The position numbers and the translations under genes were made by a program. From Dysidea avara (taxonomy: Eukaryota; Porifera; Demospongiae; Dictyoceratida; Dysideidae), in assembly GCF_963678975.1 (NCBI RefSeq), contig NC_089279.1, forward strand, positions 28,205,609-28,269,608: a stretch of DNA of 64,000 nt. Reading direction: 5' to 3'. Positions 11,801 to 20,999 of this stretch are shown here, piece by piece. The notes under the pieces are model-generated. The model had not been told where the DNA came from, searched no databases, and worked only from the letters and a program-made list of their open reading frames with translations. Position 1 is the first letter of the stretch. The number at the start of each line of letters is the position of its first letter.

Positions 11801-14800
11801 AGTCCAAAAGAAGGAGAGTGAGAGAGAAGTAACGAGACTACATTAAGTCTTATTGTAACTGGATTTAATTTCATGGTGAGGTGTACTTTAATGCAGAGGC
11901 CGTACACCATTGCTGAAGTATGAAAGAATAAAAGTCTGGAGCATAGGCGGCGGAAAGGGGGGGGGGGGGGGGGGGGGGGGGGGCTAGGGGGCTAAAGCCC
12001 CCCTCAGAATGATATCACAACGAAATTATCTTTCTTGGAGTGGGGCTGAAAACCGTGATAAAGATCGAGATACTCTAATAGAGCAGTCACTCTAATAAAG
12101 TAGTCAGTGTGTAGCGAGCTATGTAAGGATTTTTATGTAGTTTATCAGCTAGAAATGGTAGCTGGTGAGGTGGAAAGCTATTGCCAGTTGGTTGTGACCT
12201 TTTTTTTTTTTTTTTGGTCTCACCTTACCAAACTATAGAAATAAGTCTGGGTTAGCCCAGCCCCCCCCCTCATATCAACTACTTCCTCCGCCGCTGGTCT
12301 GGAGTGGAGGTTAACGAAACTGATTAGATCATCGACACGCACTGATTAACCGAATTTACGGTATTTTAGTGACCCGCCAGGCGAAAACTCCTGGTAGCTC
12401 CACTAGCTCGTATTATCTCATGGCGAGATTGTTGACAAGGTGTACGGACCAATTACCAAAAAACCGTGGGTATCTTGTCATTTTCCACTTACATCATCAT
12501 TAGAAGTCTTGGAACTTTGGCTGCAGGTGAAAGTCAGTAAGCGAATCTGTGTCAGATATCAATGTTTGTATGAAAAGGTATACCCATCATGAGTTACATG
12601 TTCTGGTCTAAATTACTGATCATGAATTTATGTACAGTGAAACATATGAAGAAGTTTAATTTGCTGCATGGCACAGACATTATTTAGCTTAATCACGGAA
12701 CACTGTAATTTTCACAAACTAACCTGCAGAACTAATTCACAGTGCTTTTGTTTCATTGTAACACTATGTAGTGAAGGTTAACAATGGCTGTCATGACATC
12801 GAAATAAATCAGAGCGTTCCTTTCCAAATATCCGGCATTCAATTTGCCATAGAAAAAGTGATTTTCAACCTTAAAATGACAAGCTTAAATTTCCTTCTGC
12901 TATAGCTCATCTTAATCGCTATTCACTGCTATTTTCAAATCTGGTTCGAATCTGAGGTATCTATCACGTGTCATGGGTTATTATTAGTGCTGAAACGATT
13001 ACTCGGTTATTTGACTATTCGGTTGGTATGACACTATTCAATTCGTTACCACACTATTCGAATAATCGTTAGCACTTTGTACACTGTATTCAGATGGAAA
13101 AGCCAGCATTGAAACTTAAGATTGTGAATGAAGTGATGTATCTATGCCGTAAAAATTCTAATTTAGAAAAGATAGAAATAGCTCTTAGGCTGGATAGAAA
13201 TAGCTCTTAGGCTTTACCTTGCTCCCTAACAAAAGGTTTCAGTACTTATTCAATAGAAGTATAAGCTTAAAGAATAATCGAATATTCGGTCATTTTGTTC
13301 ACAACTATTCGAATAGTAAAAATTGCTACTCGTTTCAGCACTCAGGGGCGTAGGGAGGGGGGGTTCCGGGGGGTTCAGGTACCCCCCCTGTAAAATTTAG
13401 ACTTCTGCAAGCAGGATCCTAACACCATTTAGTGTGGCAGGACAAAATGAGTGAGCAATATAGTGTAATGGCACAGCACAACAATTGATAAAACTTACAT
13501 TTATCTCTCAGGGAAGGATTTACAGAGGTAACATGAGCCCTCTTCAAAAGAGCGATATACTCTAATAGAGCAGTCAGGTATATACTCTAATAGAGCAGTC
13601 AGGTATACTCTAATAGAACATGCATGTAAATATCCATGTCCATATGAAGTTTTTCAGACATTCCAACATTAAATGTAAAACTTAGCATGACCTTATACTG
13701 CTATAGCTTTGGTGTGCAGTGTTTAAAGATATAGAGCTCCAGTAATTTATCACTTGTGTTATGCAAAATGAATTCATGCTATGCATATTTGTATAGTTAT
13801 ATTGTTTTGATTGTCATTTGTATCAGTGGATTCATGGCCCCTATACCACAGTGAGATATAACCATCACTTACAGATTACTATATGTGTCTCTATGTGTTA
13901 TGCTGTCTGTTTCCACTAGGTGACTTTATCTAGTACTACCTTCATCCCAGGGGCACTTAATGCATCATAATTAATGTACTTTTTTGCATAAAATATAGCA
14001 ATTTGCTAAGTTTTGATTTATTAAAATATTGAAAGTCTCTCAGCAGCTGGGGGCTGCACCCCCAGACCCCTGCTCCTAGTAACTCAATGCTGGTGCTGGA
14101 ACCCCCCTTCAAAAAATCCTGGCTATGCCCCTGGCACTAGTTATTATGCCTTTTATTGCATGACTCCAAAACACTCAATACAAAATGTATGGGAAATCTG
14201 GTCAGTTTAGGCCATTTTGACGAGCCAAAATTTCTGTGAATTGGACTTCGTTTAGCATCATTGTACTTGCAGAGAGTTGCTCTACATGTATCAAATTCAG
14301 AAAGTTACTAAACAGACTCGAGATAGGCGGTAAACGATAATTAATTAAATTTTTAATAATTATTCAATTGAAATGTATTGGACATGCCTGTTCCAGATGG
14401 AATTTTTGCCATGAACAAAAATATAGCAAATGTCCGCAAACTTCTTGATATGCCTGTCTATTCAGGTCTCTGTGTAACAATGTCAACTGTTTAAACGAAT
14501 AAAATCCCCAAATGTTTATTTTGTGTAAAAAGTAACAAATTTAAGTGTATTACATTTAATGCTCACCTATCTGTTTTTACAGGCAATCTAGTCATAGTGA
14601 TTTACCCACCAACAGTGGATGTGGTTGTGATACTTAACTCTGGACCAGGTAGGACACTTATTAGTATTGTGAATTTCAGATCAGTTTACATACAGAACTC
14701 GAGGAATTATATGGTGTTTTCTTTTTGTAGTGCTCAATATTGTGACGTCAAAAGGTGTCATGAATTTCTACATGATTAGTTGATATTGTACTATCTCATA

Positions 14801-15111
14801 TGATGGTAACAAACTAATACCCAGGTCAGTTTACGTGTTGTGCGTATAGTATTAATGTTTTCCTAGTACCCAGATTTTTTGGTGTATTGTACGTATTAAT
14901 GACACCGTCGGTTTTGCAGGCGCCATCTGGTCATAACAGTTCACGTACTAGCAGTCAGATGTAGTCATGGTAAGTCACGTTTGACCAGGGGAAAATGCTT
15001 GCTTGTTGTTTTACAGGACTGGTCTCTTGTGTTGTCAGAATACCAAGCAAGATGTGTTTTGTGGTGACCACAAGCTCAGCCCTAGCGATAATTGGCCAGT
15101 TGTCTGATTAG
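2897..15111 (+). CDS. ML-domain-like (MD-2/NPC2-type lipid-binding) gene, internal to last coding exons
   Basis: Four phase-compatible exons: 2897-2995 (acceptor TTTATAG, donor GTAAGA), 3600-3725 (donor GTAATA), 14583-14648 (acceptor TTTTTACAG, donor GTAGGA) and 15017-15111 (acceptor TTTTACAG, stop TAG). All three junctions are phase 1 and the frame stays open. The peptide includes LEPVQENKRLTVFISGTL, KLFFGTIEMSDKTYDLC, NVSCPLHPG and LVSCVVRIP. The order of an ISGTL strand, a DLC cysteine, a CPL..G segment and a late L.C strand is the pattern of ML-domain secreted lipid-binding proteins, here recognised by eye only. Exons encoding a start and signal peptide were not found upstream and may lie outside the window. 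The third intron (3726-14582) is 10.9 kb and holds the foldback element, the N gap, the palindrome and several MITEs. The link across that intron rests on phase and plausibility alone. Confidence 0.5.
3332..3545. repeat. Small inverted repeat related to the foldback centre
   Basis: TGTGGCCTTCAAAA near 3348 is matched by its complement TTTTGAAGGCCACA near 3508. The right half (GCAGCCATT, TTTGATTTCAC, GGCCACACTTTTTTCACAAC) is a diverged version of the foldback centre arm at 7140-7220 and 58245-58335. It lies in the intron between the first two host exons. Confidence 0.5.
3925..4265. mobile_element. MITE, TIR CACTGTGAAAAA, flanked by TAA
   Basis: Ends begin CACTGTGAAAAAAG and finish CTTTTTCACAGTG. 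The inverted similarity extends about 85 bp on each side (GGATATAA.ATGGTATT.CCAGTGGCTTATTGAATAC). TAA occurs at 3922-3924 and 4266-4268, consistent with a 3 bp TWA-type duplication as in PIF/Harbinger elements. Length 341 bp, no coding capacity. Confidence 0.7.
5140..6735 (+). repeat. ~31 bp minisatellite, left arm of foldback copy 1
   Basis: Tandem units of about 31 bp built on GTAGAGAGTTCAGCTACAAA. At least three unit types alternate, ending CAAATCACCCT, AGAAGTYACCTT and GAAACCACCAT, giving an irregular higher-order pattern. The unit length is not a multiple of three, so short ORFs here are artefacts. Diverged units at the edges and near-identical units inside suggest ongoing unequal exchange or conversion. 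Confidence 0.9.
6735..7420. repeat. Central palindrome of foldback copy 1
   Basis: An inverted repeat with its midpoint near 7075, around GCCAAGACCAAGCGGCAC. The arms include GGCTGTGATGGTAGGTTAATG, the segment AAATCCAAGGTGGTGGCC and TGGATTAGATTTCACTTC, each mirrored on the other side, and the flanks are AATAAATATATGTATTACAT and its complement. It joins the two oppositely oriented minisatellite arms. The same centre occurs once more at 57850-58349. Confidence 0.85.
7420..8063 (-). repeat. ~31 bp minisatellite, inverted right arm of foldback copy 1
   Basis: The same unit as at 5140-6735 but on the opposite strand (TTTGTAGCTGAACTCTCTAC). The order of unit types partly mirrors the left arm, as expected from one palindromic element. 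The array is cut by the N gap, so its true length is unknown. Confidence 0.85.
8064..8263. other. Assembly gap (200 N)
   Basis: A run of exactly 200 N inside the inverted minisatellite arm. The terminal core expected on the right side of the foldback element is absent beyond the gap, so the gap probably hides collapsed palindromic or tandem sequence. Confidence 0.98.
8264..8560. other. Sequence after the gap, no feature recognised
   Basis: Contains a short direct repeat (ACCACATTCGAGC twice, 8320-8360). It does not match the minisatellite or the foldback core. No exon supported. Confidence 0.4.
8561..9178 (+). repeat. Dispersed ~600 bp repeat, copy A (copy B at 16150-16787)
   Basis: Shares with 16150-16787 the blocks GCTCGCATGGGGYGTGG, AAAGATTTCTGCTTAAAA, GTGTCCAC.TCGTGTCTT and CTTTTAATTGGG, ending CTTGATAT in both. 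No terminal repeats or long ORF. In copy A the end abuts the large palindrome 9179-10078, and in copy B it abuts a TA run and a hairpin, so the 3' end of this repeat is a recurrent junction. Confidence 0.75.
9179..10078. mobile_element. Near-perfect ~900 bp palindromic (foldback) element
   Basis: The left end ATCCACCCCAAAAACACCTT and the right end AAGGTGTTTTTGGGGTGGAT are exact complements, and similarity continues through both arms. Internal pairs include AAACTACAAGTACCTGTAAT, GAGCTGATATCTGGAGC and AATTGATTTCTTTTAACTC. The loop is only about 20 bp near 9615-9640, inside GGCCAAATTACCAGC arms. The arms differ by a few substitutions and a G/C change in the A-run spacer. No coding capacity. Confidence 0.85.
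10079..11512. other. AT-rich intronic stretch, no gene recognised
   Basis: Two single units of the CTCTATTAGAG module at 10286-10310 and 10429-10450, each followed some 40-60 bp later by TCTGTGGTAAATRCTT, so this small block is itself duplicated (about 10286-10375 and 10429-10515). No exon with supported splice sites. Confidence 0.45.
11513..11560. repeat. Terminal fragment related to the 42662-43562 element
   Basis: GGCATAGCTAGGGGTGGGCA and the following TTTGCCCTACCATCAC match the left end of the hAT-like element at 42662 (GGCGTAGCTAAGGGGGGGCA). No right end was found nearby, so this is a truncated copy. Confidence 0.4.
11942..12296 (+). mobile_element. hAT-like MITE family 1, copy A
   Basis: Ends are CATAGGCGGCGG and CCGCCGCTG. 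The 8 bp GTCTGGAG occurs exactly at 11934-11941 and 12297-12304, the target duplication expected of hAT transposition. Length 355 bp, non-coding, with long G and T runs. It contains the module TCGAGATACTCTAATAGAGC at 12063-12106. Two further copies, at 27050-27401 (inverted) and 62654-63016, also have perfect 8 bp duplications. Confidence 0.92.
12305..12976. other. No gene recognised
   Basis: Mixed-composition intronic sequence without splice-bounded ORFs or detectable repeats. Confidence 0.4.
12985..14139. mobile_element. hAT-like MITE with TIR TAGTGCTGAAACGA, split by a nested element
   Basis: The left end TAGTGCTGAAACGATTACTC at 12985 pairs with CTACTCGTTTCAGCACT...A at 13326-13342 plus 14139. 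GTTATTAT is present at 12977-12984 and 14140-14147, an exact 8 bp duplication that appears only after the nested element at 13343-14133 is discounted. Internal ACTATTCGAATA-type palindromes occur near 13055 and 13305. Confidence 0.85.
13343..14133. mobile_element. CAGGGGCG-type MITE with 5 bp TSD, nested
   Basis: Starts CAGGGGCGTAGGGAGG and ends GGCTATGCCCCTG. GCACT flanks both sides (13338-13342 and 14134-14138), a 5 bp duplication. It inserted into the right terminal repeat of the TAGTGCTGAAACGA element, giving a clear order of events. It contains three tandem module units (13553-13621). Interior otherwise AT-rich and non-coding; 791 bp. Confidence 0.85.
14148..14582. other. Intron sequence before host exon
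   Basis: AT-rich, no repeats recognised, ending in a pyrimidine-rich acceptor (CTGTTTTTACAG) for the exon at 14583. Confidence 0.4.
14920..14969 (+). other. Possible duplicated cassette exon with premature stop
   Basis: Bounded by GTTTTGCAG and GTAAGT, both good splice signals. Its sequence resembles exon 14583-14648: both carry a YCTRGTCATA segment followed by a diverged GTGATTTACCCACC-like stretch. It is 50 nt long, so inclusion shifts frame, and in the incoming phase it reads a TAA after five codons. It could be a poison exon or a dead tandem duplicate. Confidence 0.35.
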
Positions 15112-15600
15112 CAGCTTTGACTTAAGGTATGTGCACAAGCTCACAGCAATTGCTTTGTAAGTTGTACTTTTATGCACAAGTGTAACTTAATGTTACTTAA
15201 GATCAGGCATTGGTTGTAAAATGGGTTAAACAATATATCAGGTATTTGCTTAGCTTAAAAGTGGGAATTGCAACAATTGCAATCCTGAGTTTCCTGTTGT
15301 ATAGCTACAAAATATATTTAACATGTTGTACATTCTGTTTGGTGGCCACTTGTTGTTTGACAGGTCTCCTCGTATTCATGTTTACATACTTAGGCACCAA
15401 AACACATTTACGTTACCTCTGGTACACCAGATTCACCTATAGCCTTGAATATAATTTTTAATGTTTAATTCAGTGCCTGCATACTTGTTCTTTTACAGGG
15501 CTCACTTAATCTTGTGTCATCATGAAGACATCTAAGAAATAATCACTTGGTGTTAAACTGATGTTTATTAAATTTTTGTTATGTGTTATAATAGCACTGT
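15112..15600 (+). other. Probable 3' UTR with a spliced intron and ATTAAA signal
   Basis: After the stop at 15109-15111, a donor-like GTATGT lies at 15127 and an acceptor TTCTTTTACAG ends at 15498. The following sequence (GGCTCACTTAATC...) has no long ORF and contains ATTAAA near 15566. This would make a 3' UTR intron of about 370 nt. The lone ORF at 15210-15461 falls inside this intron and is not supported as coding. Confidence 0.35.
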
Positions 15601-15844
15601 TACATGTTTACTCTACTGCAAGAAATTTTCATGAATTCTGCAGCCATCTTATCCACAATTAGAATTGCCTTATTAGTAGCTGTCACGGCAGTTCACACTT
15701 CCACGGCAGTTTCACACTTCCACAAAGCACCATCAGTGTAAGGCGGAGCTTGTGTTGTGGCTTTCATTATGTATGTAATGTAGGGCAACAAATTTTTGTC
15801 TGGAATGTGGTTTGTGAACTTACAAAATATTTCTTGTATCATAA

Positions 15845-16142
15845 TGCACCTATCAATGTATTGCCCCACCACCCCCCCTCGGGCGTAAGTGGGGATTTAC
15901 AGGGGGAATTGACACGAAACTGCTGTCCCACTATGGGGCATTTGACGATTGTTCAGTATGCACCCAAATATTTTTTTGTTATAACTTCCTTCGCTATGTC
16001 AAATCCCGCGTTGCAACTGGGGCCAACGGTGGGGATTTGACACAATAGGTTTGCCCTACTATGGGGCATTTGACATTCGGCTGTGTCAAATCCCACATAT
16101 TCCCGAGGAGGGGGGTAGTGGGGCAATACATTGATAGGTGCA
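15845..16142. mobile_element. PIF/Harbinger-like MITE (TAA target site)
   Basis: TIRs TGCACCTATCAATGTATTGC and its exact complement, extending to about 33 bp. TAA is duplicated at 15842-15844 and 16143-16145. Length 298 bp. Inner repeats of CTATGGGGCATTTGAC occur twice. The pattern fits PIF/Harbinger TWA targeting. A fragment with CTACTATGGGGCA recurs near 38060-38215. Confidence 0.85.
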
Positions 16143-16149
16143 TAAGTGG

Positions 16150-16787
16150 CGCATGGCACTAAATGGAGTATTGACTAACGATTTATACACTAGTGTCTGT
16201 ACGTTCTTTTATCACGCTTTCACACCTTATTTATAAGACATCTGCCGATTATAAATGCTCGCATGGGGCGTGGCACTAAATGGACTCTAAAAGATTTCTG
16301 CTTAAAATGCCTTCCTAGGGAACTTACGGGTCTGTATGCTTTCACAACTTCTTTGTCAGACATTAGGGCTTGTGTCCACATCGTGTCTTCAAAAGTTATT
16401 GTAGGGATTAGACATTTGAATGGAGAAAATACGCGTAGGGCCAACCAGAATTAGATAATGTCAGGCCTAGATGGCTGGTACAAACACGGGTAAGATGATT
16501 GGTATAATGTGACGATACGTGTAATACAAGGTAGAGAAATAAAGTGAAATATGTCTAAATACGGCTATATTTTTTATTTTAGCAAGGTCGCAAGAAAACA
16601 ACGACTAAAGATTTTTTTATTACGTAACCCAATACAAATCCATTGAGAGATGTTGCATAATCCAGGGTTAATATTGTGAAACCGACCCTACACGTAAATA
16701 ACTCACAGTAGTGGCCGCATCTTTTAATTGGGCGTGCACTTCGTAGTTTCTTGGCCATGCGCCTCACTACCGTGAGTCTTGATATAT
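16150..16787 (+). repeat. Dispersed ~600 bp repeat, copy B
   Basis: Partner of 8561-9178 with scattered substitutions and small indels. Overlapping short ORFs on both strands are frame shadows in a repeat and are not retained. Confidence 0.75.
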
Positions 16788-16800
16788 ATATATATATGTA

Positions 16801-16918
16801 ATAGTTATACCATGGGCAAGAGTGCTTTGCCTGATATATATGTACAAGCCCAAGGGCTGCAGGCCCGAGTGCGAGTGCGTATATACAGGCAAAGCACTAG
16901 TGCCCATGGTATAACTAA
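16801..16918. mobile_element. Small hairpin MITE, TIR AGTTATACCATGGGCA
   Basis: The left arm GTTATACCATGGGCAAGAGT and the right arm ACTAGTGCCCATGGTATAAC are complements with a one-base offset. The inner arms CTTTGCCTGATATATA and TATATACAGGCAAAG also pair. The element is about 118 bp, flanked by TA, and inserted between repeat copy B and foldback repeat copy B. Confidence 0.7.
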
Positions 16919-17503
16919 TATGTTTTACTTTAGCATGTAGACTCACCTAATTGGCAAAATCTTTATTGCTATATCCTTCTCTTATATAGGGAACCAAGTA
17001 AGCTGTAATTGTGAGATTCAATTTTAATACATCAAACAGTAGTTTGATTTTATTATTGCTAATATAGCAATTTTAAGAGACTAGTGTTAATTATGTTACT
17101 TAATTTAATTGCTACATTTACAAAAGCAAAAAAACAAACTACTGTTAATGTATTAAAATTGAATCCCACAATCACAGGTTGTTTGGCAGAATTCAAACCC
17201 ACAATCACAGCTTGCTTGATTCCTTATATAACAGAAGAGGATACAGTATAACATCAAAGAAATCTGATGATTTCTGGATATAATGTGCACACCTATTAGG
17301 TATGCAATGTCTCAAGTTATTGAGATATACGCACTGGTGGCAGTGCATATATCTCATTAAGGCAGTGTATAACGAGATATAAGCACTGCCTTAACGAGAT
17401 GTATGCACTAGTAGCAGTGCGTATATCTCATTAACATTTTGAGTCAGTGCGATATGTGATATATATGCACTAACTTTCCTTTGATCTGAGGTGAGAAAGT
17501 GGT

Positions 17504-17530
<27 letters not shown>
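16918..17530 (+). repeat. Foldback-type dispersed repeat, copy B
   Basis: Second copy of 166-780, lacking the internal 40 bp duplication and ending in longer CA/TA tracts (17503-17540). Contains the same ladder of GCAGTGCRTATATCTC palindromes at 17325-17450. Confidence 0.7.
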
Positions 17531-17534
<4 letters not shown>

Positions 17535-18027
17535 CATATTACTTGGCCAATTAACTCTGATCTAGTCCCTTTGAACTTTAGCTAGAATTTGTTTAATATC
17601 TGCATTACAAACTGGATTATCCTAAACATACATGCATCAATGATCATGCACGTACAGATTGATTCGTTATAGCTACATGTACATGTGCATTGTTTCATTA
17701 CAAATACAACAACCATCAGCAGTCTATTAATAAGCTGTGAACTACAACTAGCTACCCCTTGAAACTTCAAAACCCTAACAATTAAAAGCTGTGAACTGCA
17801 CTTGCTAAAGTTCACAACCAACCAATTTGCTTATGCAGCTTCTAAAACTCACCTGGCACAAATTGATGGTTGCATATATGGTAGTGTAGTTGGTGTTCAA
17901 GTGTATGGCATATAGTCATTTGGACATTGACCTTTCACTTGCATTTCCAGGATAAAATGCAGTCACAAGACTTCACCTTTATTTGTTGCTTGTAGCAGTG
18001 AACTGTTGTATCTGATTTCAAATACAC
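17531..18027. other. No gene recognised
   Basis: Flanking sequence between a foldback repeat and the 5' LTR. A small direct repeat GCTGTGAACT(A/G)CA occurs at 17733 and 17789. No supported exon. Confidence 0.4.
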
Positions 18028-18214
18028 TGTAACATTGTACATTACACATTATTATACTCAGTTCTGTAAACACAATATGTAATAATGTATCATGTGATTG
18101 TATCTGTACATTATTTGGTGTGAATGATAAGTTGCTGTGAGGCATTACACCATTATACTTGTAGCAGAGGATAGCTGAATGACACATCAGTTTACTAAGG
18201 CCTTTTGCTAGTAG

Positions 18215-18990
18215 AGATGGCAAGGATTGGTTTCAGAGATTTGAAATATGTTGGCGGCAATTGGTTGGAAGGCTGAGGACCAAGCAATTAAGCTTCCAAC
18301 TGGGCATTACTGGAAGGGGAACCACTGGCTATTTGGCTGAAACTCACTACAGAGCAGCAGAAAGACTATGAAATTACCAAGAAAGAAATACAAAATGCGA
18401 TAACTGATGCCAAAGGGGTTGATATCTCTATAGGAGTTTCACTGACCGAAGAAAACTACGACCTGGTGAAGCAATTTCCGTGTTCGTTCACAACCTAAAG
18501 AAGCTGCTAGAGATAGAATTTCTGAGAATGAATAAGGAAGTGAGAGATCCCCTTCTTCTACATCAGTTTGTTGCTGGCTTGCCAGAACCAATAACCAAGC
18601 AGTTGAGGGTTTCAGGAGAAGTGAAAAAATCATGAAGCGGCGTTTACTTGTGCTCGACTATTGATGCCAGACAATTGATTCACAGTCAGTTTCCACAGTA
18701 AAAGAGGTGGCCAAGGGACACACAGAATTACAGGAGTTGAGAGATCAAATTTCCCTGCTGACAGTGTAAGTGGCTTCCCTATCAACACATCAGAGTGGTT
18801 ATCAGCAACAAAGGAGACCACAGTTGTTTCAGCTGTGGCCAAATTGGTCATGTGCAACATAATTGTCCAGTTTAAAGTGGCCAGAGTCGTTTGTGCTTCT
18901 CTTGTGGCCAGCCAAGCCACTTGTTGGTACCAGGGAAATGAACAGGGGATGCCTCAACAGGCACCCCCATCAGTGAGTCCTACTACTGAT
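18215..18990 (+). pseudogene. Gag-like region with two zinc knuckles
   Basis: Reading across frames, a helical gag-like segment (about 18360-18640) is followed by CFSCGQIGHVQHNC, a CX2CX4HX4C knuckle (about 18826-18867), and a partial second knuckle (CFSCGQPSH, about 18895-18920). Frames shift several times and stops intervene. The role in an intact element would be genomic RNA packaging. Confidence 0.65.
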
Positions 18991-19039
18991 TCAGCTGATG
19001 TAATGACTGTAACTGTAGCAGTAATAAGGAGTTAGGTTA

Positions 19040-19560
19040 CAATAGTTAAAGGAGAACTTGGTGGTGTGGCAGTAGCTGCTTTGTTGGACTCCAGATCCTC
19101 TGTGTCACTAGTGCAGTGTGATATACTAACCGGTATGAAGGATGTAGTTGATGTCCAGTGTGCTAAATCGCTGTGACTTGTGACAGCCTTGGGAGACCAG
19201 CTGCCTATTCTTAGGCATATAAGAGAACATGTGCTAAGCTTGGTGAGTTCAATGTTATGCACAATTTTGTGGTTGTTAAGACCCTAGTTATCCTTGAGAT
19301 TGATTTCCTACAGCAAATGGTATGGTTCTACCTTACCAGTTACTGTCCATAAGGGATTTCCTAATGCTGTTATACCTACAGATCATGTTGCTCTAACTCA
19401 AGTTATCTCCATTTTCGAGGATGCACATCTGGACCAAGCCCACTTGTGCATGACCCAATTCCAAAGTAAACTGGAAATGGATGTGGTAGATGAGTGTACT
19501 AGTCCTGACTACAAGGGCCCAGCAGAATTTTACTGTAGTAACCCTTAACTAGAAGGCATT
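19040..19560 (+). pseudogene. Retropepsin-like protease fragment
   Basis: A segment near 19060-19120 reads GVAVAALLDSRSSVSLV, which aligns with the D(S/T)G active-site region of aspartic retropepsins, but the glycine of the triplet is replaced by arginine. A frame break follows. The region leads directly into the RT fragment. Confidence 0.55.
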
Positions 19561-20280
19561 GTAGAAGAGTTTAAGGCTGTATTTTGCACTACCCCTGGCA
19601 AGACCAATGATGCATATCACTTCATCCCCACCACTGGTAATCCAGTAAGGGTTCCACCCAGATATGTTCCAGCACAATACCGGACTGAGATTATGCAACA
19701 GCTTGAGACAAAGTTAGAGCAGGGTATTTTTACACATGGTAAAAGTCCTTGGATGGCCCCTGCAGTTTTTGTACCTAAAAAGTCAGGCAAGCTAAGAATA
19801 TGTGTATATTACAGAGAACTGAAAAACCGTACCACCAAAGATTCCTATCCGCTACCACTGCCAGATGAAGTGCAAAACAGGCTTGCTGGGTCCATTATCT
19901 TCTCAAACCTTGACTTGCACAGTGGCTATTGCAAATTGCCAGTAAATACAGTGGATAGAAAACAGCATTTGTCAGGGCCCTGGTATGAGGCTATATGAAT
20001 TTTGTAGGATGCCCTTTGGGTTAACAGGTGCTTCAAGTTCCTTCCAGCATCTCATAGACAACACTTTGCAGGGGTTGCCATTTGTCACCATCTAAGGATT
20101 GTGTTCCAGTACATTAGGGATACCGGGTTAACACTTAGAGATGCTAAATGCCACATCAAGTTGTCTAGTGTACGCTATCTGGGACATGTATTTTAGGCTG
20201 GAGGTATTTCTGCTGACCCCAGTAAGGTCCAAGACATTACTGACTGGCCAGCTCCAACTATATAGATGTTACATTCTTAA
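19560..20280 (+). pseudogene. Ty3/gypsy reverse transcriptase fragment
   Basis: The open segment 19693-19998 contains GIFTHGKSPWMAPAVFVPKK, KLRICVYYRELK and SNLDLHSGYCKL, matching RT fingers and motif A (LDLHSGY). After a frame shift EFCRMPFGLTGA follows (about 20000-20040). The region that should carry the catalytic F/YxDD motif is deleted or scrambled near 20080-20110, so the enzyme is dead. Confidence 0.85.
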
Positions 20281-20389
20281 TTTTTCACTGCACCACTTTA
20301 TTCAGTAACCCAACAGGATGTGCCATTTTCATGGGATTCAAAATGTAGTGAGGCCTCCCAAGCTTGAAAAATTCACTTAGTACAGCCCC

Positions 20390-20700
20390 CTGTTCTAGCT
20401 TGTCCTCTACTGCTGAAGAATTTGTCCTACAGACAGATGACAGTGCAGTGGGGATAGGTACAATATTACACAGCCATGTTATAGCTTATACTAGTTGCTC
20501 TCTGACATCATATGAACATACAATTACAGTGTAAAACAGCAGGAATGCCGCGCTATTGTTTTTGGCCTCAAACAGTTCTGCCACTATCTTCTAGGTGGAT
20601 CGTTTCGGCTTTATACTGACCACACTCCCCTGCAATTGCTAGCTTAGCAAAAGATGGAAGGAGTGTTATTTCATTGGCCATGCAAGAGTATAGTTCTAAA
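20390..20700 (+). pseudogene. RNase H-like fragment
   Basis: FVLQTDDSAVGIGTIL (about 20418-20465) matches the first strand of retroelement RNase H (TDAS..G.G). Further fragments follow with stops (YTSCSLTSYEHTITV). Confidence 0.6.
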
Positions 20701-20999
20701 ATTGTGTATTGACTAATACCAATCCTGATATACTGTCACAGTTGCCATCAACTTCATATGCTTTTACTGTTTCCTTACCACCATGCCCAGCACCAGAATT
20801 ACAACAAACCCAAATGCAGGATTCCATTATACTGTATCCTGTGTATGCCACGCTAGATTTTTGTCTTCCAATGTACACAGATTTAAACAGCTATGGAAGC
20901 ATTTACTTATTGCTGATAGCACCCTTGTCGTAAATACTCACCTGGGCCACTGGAACCAGTTGTCACGTTTCCTGTCCTCCCTCCTTCCTTTCAGAGAGA

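Noticed and set aside
15953..16159. Overlapping ORFs on both strands
   Set aside because: Fall inside the Harbinger-like MITE and read its inverted repeats.
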